Part shown: positions 61,001-64,000 of the stretch, in pieces
Position numbering within the stretch: position 1 is the stretch's first letter
Layout of the letters: every line of letters begins with the position of its first letter
Source: Pratylenchus scribneri
Lineage: Eukaryota; Nematoda; Chromadorea; Rhabditida; Pratylenchidae
Assembly (NCBI GenBank): GCA_030063045.1
Contig: JAQSEB010000124.1
Span: forward strand, 186,001-250,000
Length of the DNA stretch: 64,000 nucleotides
Direction of reading: 5' to 3'
Notes under the pieces: model-generated
Told to the model about the DNA's origin: nothing
Database searches by the model: none
The model's input: the letters and a program-made list of their open reading frames with translations, nothing else
Translations under genes and position numbers: made by a program

Positions 61001-64000
61001 TTGATGCCTCTGTTTGCTTCCCATACATTCCTTTTCCCACTAAAGTGGTATAGATGAAAATAAATTGAGTAAACTCGTGGTCGTGGGAGGAAGCGTTTAT
61101 CCTATGCGCTTAAATAATTTTTGGAACGGGGAGGAATCCGGAGCCTCCCTTAAAATACTTTTGTAATTTTATTAAAATTTAATTTATTTATTTAATTAAA
61201 TGATATAATTTAATAAATATTTTCAATTATTTTTTAAAGTTCATCATTTTCCATTCCAACTGTGAGAAATGCCACCTCAAATTCCTCGATTACTTCGATT
61301 CCAAATGAAAAATCACTCGTTGGAATTTCAACAAATGCCACCAAATCCATTAAATCTGACTCATTTCTGCCTGATAATATGGAAAATACCGCTGGCATGG
61401 AATTGGGCCATCCTCGCTGGGAAAGTGGGCCTTGGAGTGCGGTGAGTTTTTTTTTTTGAAAAAATTTAATGAATTTTTTAAAATAAAATTAAAATTAATA
61501 TAATAATTTTATTTGATAGAATTATTATAAATTAATAAAAAATATTTAAAATTATTATCAAAATATAAATAAAATATTAAATTAAAAAAATAATATACAT
61601 TTTAAAATTAATTTAAAATTTATAAAAAATATTAAATATTTATTTAAAAAATAATAATTTAAAACTACTAAATTTAAAAAAAATATAATTAAATTTTAAA
61701 AATTGTTTAAAAAAATATCACAAAAATTTCCCATTAAATTCTCTCTATTAATTTAGTGCCCCCGGAATTGTGCTTCCAACAATCAATCGGTGAATCGGAC
61801 ACGTCGAATTCGTTGTGTTGATTCCATGTCGGGTCGGGAATTGGACCCAACCAAATGCCCGGCAAATTCGCGGCCATCCAGCGAGCATCGATGCCATCGC
61901 CAAACAAATTGCCCCAAATGGCATAAAGGCGAATGGGAATTGGTAAAATTTTAATATTGGAAATTATATAGATAAAAAATTTTTTATTAATAATTTAAAT
62001 TTTTATTTTTCAATAATTATTTATTAATTAATTTTATTTCAGTGTTCATCCAGCTGCGGTCCGGGAATCACTCGACGCGACGTTTTCTGCACAAAAGGCC
62101 GAACAATTCAATCTTCAATGATGCAGAAAGTGCCGGATGCCGAATGTATGACGCTGGAGTCGAAGCCATTTGAAACGCGCAAATGTGAACTGAGCAAATG
62201 TCCAAAATATGGATGGCGCGTTGGACCATGGTCAAAGGTGAGAAGTGATAAAATTTAAATTGAAAAAAATTAAATTAGAAACAGCATTTAATTTAATTAA
62301 AATTATCATTTATAGGCAACTATACTCTATGTTCCATTTTTTTGTTTTCTTTTCCTAAAAAAATGAGAATTTATTTTGTGATTTTTGCGACCTAAAAATT
62401 TATTAAATATTATTTAAAATTTTAAGTGGAATCACTTGGATTCCACGTTCCAAAAATTGCGCTAATCACGATTCTGATGTCTCGCACCTAACTTAAATCA
62501 GGGGTCTGATCTTCGTCTCTTGGTTAAGGGCTAAACCACAGTTAAAAACGCTAACTATGGTTAAGATTTGAAAAAAGTGATTTTCGTCTTTCCCAGTTAA
62601 GAGTTAACCATGGTTTTTTTAACTGCAGTTAACGCTCAATTTAACCACAGTTTAAATCTGTTAACCAAGGTTTACTCTAAATTTTGATTTTCGTTTAACC
62701 GTAGTTTAGAATCCCCCTTTATATTTTAACCAAGCTCCATGGCTTAGTTAACGGACTTTTTTGGCCATAACTTTTTTGTTTTTAAGTTTTATACAATATA
62801 AATTATATTTTCGTGTTTGGCTCATCGAGACGCGTCGAATGGTATATAAATTATTTCGAAAAAAAATGTAAAATTTTTAGACCCATAGGGGGGACCCTTC
62901 ACTTTTTGCCGAAAAATTTTTTCTCGAAAATAAGATAAAATAATTTTTATTATGAATAAGAATGCTTATTTATTATTTATTTTTAATTTTAAGCATGCAT
63001 AAATAAAAATAATAAAGCAAAATAAATTTTTTAATTTCTCCTTTATTTCCCTTGTAAAATCGTGGTTTATTTAACCATGGTTTAGCAAACTCTGGTTAAA
63101 GACGAAAATCAAAGTTTTAGTTGATTTTTAACCGCGGTTAAATAAACTATGGTTAAGGCGTTAACCATGGTTTGCTTAACCAAGAGACGAAGATCAGACC
63201 CCAGCAGGGGTTTTCGAGGTAAAGAAAACAACTTAAATGGGGGAATTTCTCTAACGAATGGTAAGAAAATTGAATAGGAAGCAGGCAGTCACATGCAATA
63301 AAAGAGAGACTCATTGCACTCTATTTCTTCATTTTCTGTCTTCTTTTACTTTCCTTTTCCCTTGCTGCTATGCCAATTCTCCCCCAAGCACATTGCCTTA
63401 ATGAAGGGAAAATAGTTCACTCTTGCTGGGACAGAGATTAAAAGTATTTCACTGGAAGTGGAAGCAGAGAATAAAATTGGTCAAAAATGACGTTAAAATT
63501 GGAAATTAATGCGGAGAGAAAGCAAAGGGATAATAGGAAATAGGGGTATAGTTTTCTGTGGAATTTGGTCGATTTGTTGATTCTCATATAATTATTTCCC
63601 CCATTCGGTTTGATATTTTGGAATTTTTTACCGTTATTAAGTTTAGTTTCTGCTGCAATGCGAACCGGTTTCTGAAATTTTTGCTTAAAAATAAAAATGA
63701 ATTTAAAAAAATTAAAAATTTATTTTAAAAATTAATAATAAAAAATAATAATATATTTTTTAGTGCGCCGATCCATGCAAACCAAGTGAACAGAAAAGGC
63801 GTGTCTATTGCATGAGGTAAATTGTGACAAAATAATAATATTAATATTTAAAAATAAAGGAGAAATTTTTAATAAAATTATAAATTAATTTAATTAAAAA
63901 TATATTTTTTAGTGATCAAGGGAAACGGGCGGCCACAAAAATGTGCCAGAATGAAACAAAAATTGCCAACAATGATAACGATGTTCAACCGCGGGAAACA
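35702..64000 (+). CDS. gon-1: GON-1, ADAMTS9/20-type metalloprotease (5' and central part, 34 exons; continues past window)
   Basis: The 34 exons joined here give 2094 codons without a break and run off the right edge. Order: basic Ser-rich N-terminus, hydrophobic anchor, propeptide, furin site, zinc metalloprotease domain, disintegrin-like region, central thrombospondin type 1 repeat (TSR), Cys-rich module, spacer, then a long TSR array. This order, and near-identity of stretches such as [17 protein letters not shown] and NGTGPLRSD to what I recall of Caenorhabditis GON-1, identify the orthologue. GON-1 remodels basement membrane during gonad and pharynx morphogenesis and also acts in ER-to-Golgi transport through its GON domain. 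The remaining TSRs and the GON domain should lie beyond 64000. Introns vary from about 70 bases to 7.6 kb; the largest holds twelve small RNA genes. Exon details are in the five entries that follow. Confidence 0.96.
37049..39160. other. gon-1 intron 4 with GC-richer block
   Basis: 2.1-kb intron. A block of higher GC at about 37370-37990 has a 140-codon frame without any recognised motif or splice signal; the rest is AT-rich. A 36-bp tandem repeat is at 38294-38403. The block could hold an internal promoter or enhancer, but nothing specific is visible. Confidence 0.45.
38294..38403. repeat. 36-bp tandem repeat, three copies
   Basis: Three near-identical units of 36 bp (AAATATATTTTTAAATTCTT, then ATACATTTCCATAATT) in a gon-1 intron; the third has two changes. 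Confidence 0.9.
39161..41404 (+). CDS. gon-1: gon-1 exons 5-8: propeptide and furin site
   Basis: Exons 39161-39434, 39901-40093, 40627-40954 and 41342-41504 (the last enters the protease domain). Exon 5 begins at a tandem acceptor (GGAAGAAG) where either AG keeps the frame, adding or dropping one Glu. It contains VRRQKRQAV, a possible early furin site. Exon 6 has [20 protein letters not shown], the propeptide Cys and motif of the M12B family (CFYxxxV...S.V.LC). Exon 7 gives [16 protein letters not shown], then [11 protein letters not shown], a second basic cluster. Exon 8 carries [20 protein letters not shown]: the RRSRR furin site at residues 532-536 releases the catalytic domain. The propeptide keeps the enzyme latent and aids folding. 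Confidence 0.88.
41405..43573 (+). CDS. gon-1: gon-1 exons 8-12: zinc metalloprotease domain
   Basis: Exons 41342-41504 (second part), 41875-42044, 42331-42456, 43115-43403 and 43473-43573. Seen in order: [77 protein letters not shown], then the reprolysin zinc motif [12 protein letters not shown] (residues 690-701; three His ligands and catalytic Glu intact) and the Met-turn HIMAPT (Met 720). Exon 11 must end at GCAAT/GTTTGT rather than four bases later: only that junction leads into [12 protein letters not shown] in frame. All residues needed for proteolysis are present. Family substrates are proteoglycans such as versican and aggrecan and basement-membrane matrix. Confidence 0.94.
42754..42957. 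mobile_element. MITE-like inverted repeat (TTATCTGGGTCCA family, copy 2)
   Basis: TTGGTTATCTGGGTGCA at the left and TGCACCCGGATAACTTA at the right. Inside are telomere-like phrases such as AACCCTATAC and TTAGGGATACGG. In the gon-1 intron just before the zinc-motif exon. Confidence 0.6.
43860..46709 (+). CDS. gon-1: gon-1 exons 13-18: disintegrin-like end, central TSR, Cys-rich module, spacer
   Basis: Exons 43860-44039, 44114-44214, 44608-44868, 45490-45607, 45700-45890 and 46479-46709. [14 protein letters not shown] closes the disintegrin-like region. [19 protein letters not shown] to YRPCNIQDCPW is the central TSR, with the WxxW tryptophans and CSRTCGGG fucosylation site. Then come [29 protein letters not shown] and [11 protein letters not shown] of the Cys-rich module, and the spacer with [36 protein letters not shown] and [19 protein letters not shown]. 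Spacing and cysteines match ADAMTS9/20. The intron at 44869-45489 holds a 234-bp inverted-repeat element. Confidence 0.94.
45041..45274. mobile_element. MITE-like inverted repeat in gon-1 intron 15
   Basis: GTACTTATGGAGTTCACATC at the left and GGATGTAAACTCCATAATAC at the right bound about 234 bp; the interior contains GGATAGGATGGGATAAAAAT and CCTATCCCTAACATCC in inverted order. Confidence 0.65.
47712..64000 (+). CDS. gon-1: gon-1 exons 19-34: thrombospondin type 1 repeat array
   Basis: Exons 47712-47869, 48615-48891, 49487-49689, 50173-50322, 50551-50703, 50955-51152, 51416-51602, 51870-52007, 52439-52625, 53083-53273, 53393-53595, 61240-61441, 61757-61942, 62043-62237, 63764-63816 and 63913-64000 (cut by the window). 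They encode about a dozen C-terminal TSRs, opened by motifs such as [56 protein letters not shown] and [14 protein letters not shown]. Exon borders fall in two places only: before the first Cys of CSxxCG (phase 0) or just after CSVS (phase 2). One TSR (exons 19-20) has lost the CSxxCG core, and one (exon 27) reads CGQKGEC. Exon 30 opens with a long Ser/Asn/Thr linker. TSRs bind matrix and cell surfaces. Confidence 0.93.
54200..54290 (+). ncRNA. SmY-like Sm-class RNA, copy 1
   Basis: Sm site AAATTTTTGGAAC at 54253-54265, then the 3' hairpin GGGGGGATATCCGGTGCCCC. The 5' structure is a longer stem AAACGA...TCGTTT around GGATGCATCC. The 5' end is estimated. Confidence 0.7.
54740..54825 (+). ncRNA. 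SmY-like Sm-class RNA, copy 2
   Basis: 5' stem GCTGC-GTG-GCAGC (54761-54773); Sm site AAATTTTTGGAAC; 3' hairpin GGGGGAATATCCGGAGTCCC. The 5' end is estimated. Confidence 0.75.
55555..55642 (+). ncRNA. SmY-like Sm-class RNA, copy 3
   Basis: 5' stem GAGC-CGGGA-GCTC (55575-55587); Sm site AATTTTTGGAAC (from 55606); 3' hairpin GGGGGATATCCGGAGTCCCC. Confidence 0.75.
56220..56310 (+). ncRNA. SmY-like Sm-class RNA, copy 4
   Basis: 5' stem ACGAG-TCCGC-CTCGT (56237-56251); Sm region AATTTTTGGGAC, one change from the others; 3' hairpin has a duplicated CCGGATT, so its loop is longer. Possibly weakened or decayed. Confidence 0.62.
56750..56833 (+). ncRNA. SmY-like Sm-class RNA, copy 5
   Basis: 5' stem AGACC-AT-GGTCT (56770-56781; the real loop must be larger than two bases); Sm site AATTTTTGGAAC; 3' hairpin GGGGGTTATCCGGAGTCCCC. 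Confidence 0.73.
57550..57635 (+). ncRNA. SmY-like Sm-class RNA, copy 6
   Basis: 5' stem GAGACC-CC-GGTCTC (57568-57581); linker CTACTTAT; Sm site AATTTTTGGAAC at 57599-57610; 3' hairpin GGGGGGATATCCGGAGCCCC. Confidence 0.77.
58030..58116 (+). ncRNA. SmY-like Sm-class RNA, copy 7
   Basis: 5' stem AGATCCCGGGTCT (58048-58060, one bulge); linker CTACTTAT; Sm site AATTTTTGGAAC; 3' hairpin GGGGGGATATCCGGAGTCCC. Last member of subfamily A. Confidence 0.75.
58730..58812 (+). ncRNA. SmY-like Sm-class RNA, copy 8
   Basis: First member of subfamily B. 5' stem GGAC-TAAAAC-GTCC (58750-58763); Sm site AAATTTTTGGAAC; 3' hairpin GGGGAGGAATCCGGAGCCTC. Confidence 0.75.
59069..59300. mobile_element. Inverted-repeat element between RNA copies 8 and 9
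   Basis: AGTGTCAAATTAAAGAGCTC, ACTGCTGGCTATC at the left faces GATAGCAAGCAGTAAGCTCT, TTTATTTGACAT at the right. About 230 bp, AT-rich inside, no coding capacity. Confidence 0.65.
59450..59533 (+). ncRNA. SmY-like Sm-class RNA, copy 9
   Basis: 5' stem AGGAC-AAAAAA-GTCCT (59475-59490); Sm site AATTTTTGGAAC; 3' hairpin GGGGAGGAATTCCGGAGCCT, one base longer in the loop. Confidence 0.77.
59890..59971 (+). ncRNA. SmY-like Sm-class RNA, copy 10
   Basis: 5' stem TTAGGAC-AAAAA-GTCCTAA (about 59912-59930); Sm site AATTTTTGGAAC; 3' hairpin GGGGAGGAATTCCGGAGCCT. Confidence 0.77.
60600..60682 (+). ncRNA. SmY-like Sm-class RNA, copy 11
   Basis: 5' stem GGAC-AAAAAA-GTCC (60625-60638); Sm site AATTTTTGGAAC; 3' hairpin GGGGAGGAATCCGGAGCCTC. 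Confidence 0.77.
61070..61153 (+). ncRNA. SmY-like Sm-class RNA, copy 12
   Basis: 5' stem AAGCG-(11 nt)-CGCTT (61091-61111), a sequence unlike its sister copies; Sm site AATTTTTGGAAC at about 61115; 3' hairpin GGGGAGGAATCCGGAGCCTC. Ends 87 bases before exon 30. Confidence 0.75.
62501..63202. mobile_element. 702-bp inverted-repeat element with TTAACC arrays
   Basis: Ends GGGGTCTGATCTTCGTCTCT and AGAGACGAAGATCAGACCCC are perfect inverted repeats of at least 27 bp, continuing into TTGGTTAA. The arms are rich in AACCATGGTTAA-type palindromes. CAG at both edges may be a 3-bp target duplication, which with GGG tips would suit PIF/Harbinger. A GACGCGTCG core of the AACCGGTTT family lies inside. Located in the gon-1 intron before exon 33. 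Confidence 0.75.

Larger units (their letters stand above)
54147..61025 (+). promoter_or_regulatory. Twelve PSE-like promoter boxes of the small RNA genes
   Basis: A box close to TTTGCTTCCCATTCA (copies 1-7) or TTTGCTTCCCATACA (most of copies 8-12) starts at about 54147, 54691, 55501, 56170, 56700, 57499, 57978, 58668, 59383, 59826, 60532 and 61013. The distance from box to Sm site is 96-113 nt in every copy, as expected for the proximal sequence element of snRNA genes. Copies 1-7 also share an upstream dyad close to GGAGAACATTAAATTCTCC and a TATA-like stretch; copies 8-12 share GGAAGAGAGAGAATGATGGA and GGATGCCTCTG. Confidence 0.7.
53596..61239 (+). other. 7.6-kb gon-1 intron hosting an array of twelve Sm-class RNA genes
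   Basis: Exon 29 ends AATAG/GTGTGT and exon 30 begins after TTTTTTAAAG; phase is kept, so the region is a true intron of gon-1. From about 54030 to 61155 it consists of twelve repeats, each a promoter-like block followed by a short structured RNA, all in the direction of gon-1. Units are spaced roughly 440-820 bases apart. The separating DNA is AT-rich; one further inverted-repeat element (59069-59300) sits between copies 8 and 9. Confidence 0.85.

Noticed and set aside
54200..61153. Twelve-copy array read as SL RNA genes
   Set aside because: The Sm site and 3' stem would fit, but no conserved 22-nt leader followed by GT precedes them; the only candidate (a GTGAAAG or GTAAAAG step in copies 3-7) is preceded by variable TATA-like sequence. 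Kept as alternative, not as call.
54030..61155. Array read as a tandem transposon or satellite
   Set aside because: Unit spacing is irregular and only the promoter box and hairpin RNA are conserved, while the DNA between drifts freely.

Overview
The window is nematode nuclear DNA. It is very AT-rich and has compact exons of higher GC, many short introns, and near-perfect matches to animal and nematode families (GON-1/ADAMTS, ZIP, class III ADH, Wnt, nuclear receptor). An F-box-like protein of a type I recall as expanded in plant-parasitic cyst nematodes, a MATH/coiled-coil protein and a ubiquitin-ADP-ribosyltransferase fusion point to a clade IV plant parasite (Tylenchomorpha). The species is not determined. 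I rebuilt the exon models by hand from splice sites and reading phase; every junction given here keeps the frame.

Layout. 0.3-1.4 kb: two phase-compatible exons of a nuclear hormone receptor, then the lone C-terminal exon of a Wnt. 2.7-6.3 kb (+): a complete four-exon ZIP (SLC39A1-3-like) zinc transporter. 6.5-8.6 kb (+): an F-box-like protein. 9.4-12.7 kb (+): a complete nine-exon class III alcohol dehydrogenase, with its catalytic CHSD motif in a 36-nt microexon. 13.9-17.05 kb (-): a seven-exon gene joining a ubiquitin domain to a PARP/ART-like domain and an acidic tail. 18.1-18.9 kb: a non-autonomous hAT transposon with a perfect 8-bp target duplication and a 31-bp minisatellite inside. 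21.4-24.9 kb (+): a MATH-domain coiled-coil protein. 25-35.7 kb: no gene I can support, only repeats and islands of higher GC. 35.7 kb to the right edge (+): 34 exons of gon-1, an ADAMTS9/20-type secreted or anchored metalloprotease, cut off by the window before its GON domain.

The most striking content is the 7.6-kb gon-1 intron at 53.6-61.2 kb. It holds twelve tandem, same-strand copies of a small RNA gene. Each has a 5' hairpin, an Sm-binding site (AATTTTTGGAAC), a GC-rich 3' hairpin, and a shared upstream box (TTTGCTTCCCAT) at a nearly fixed 96-113 nt from the Sm site. The 5' hairpin differs in sequence between copies yet still pairs, so the structure is under selection. Size and architecture fit the nematode SmY snRNAs, partners of spliced-leader trans-splicing, better than SL RNAs. 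The copies fall into two subfamilies (7 + 5).

Several short inverted-repeat transposon families (MITEs) recur in introns and intergenic DNA, notably one with AACCGGTTT arms.
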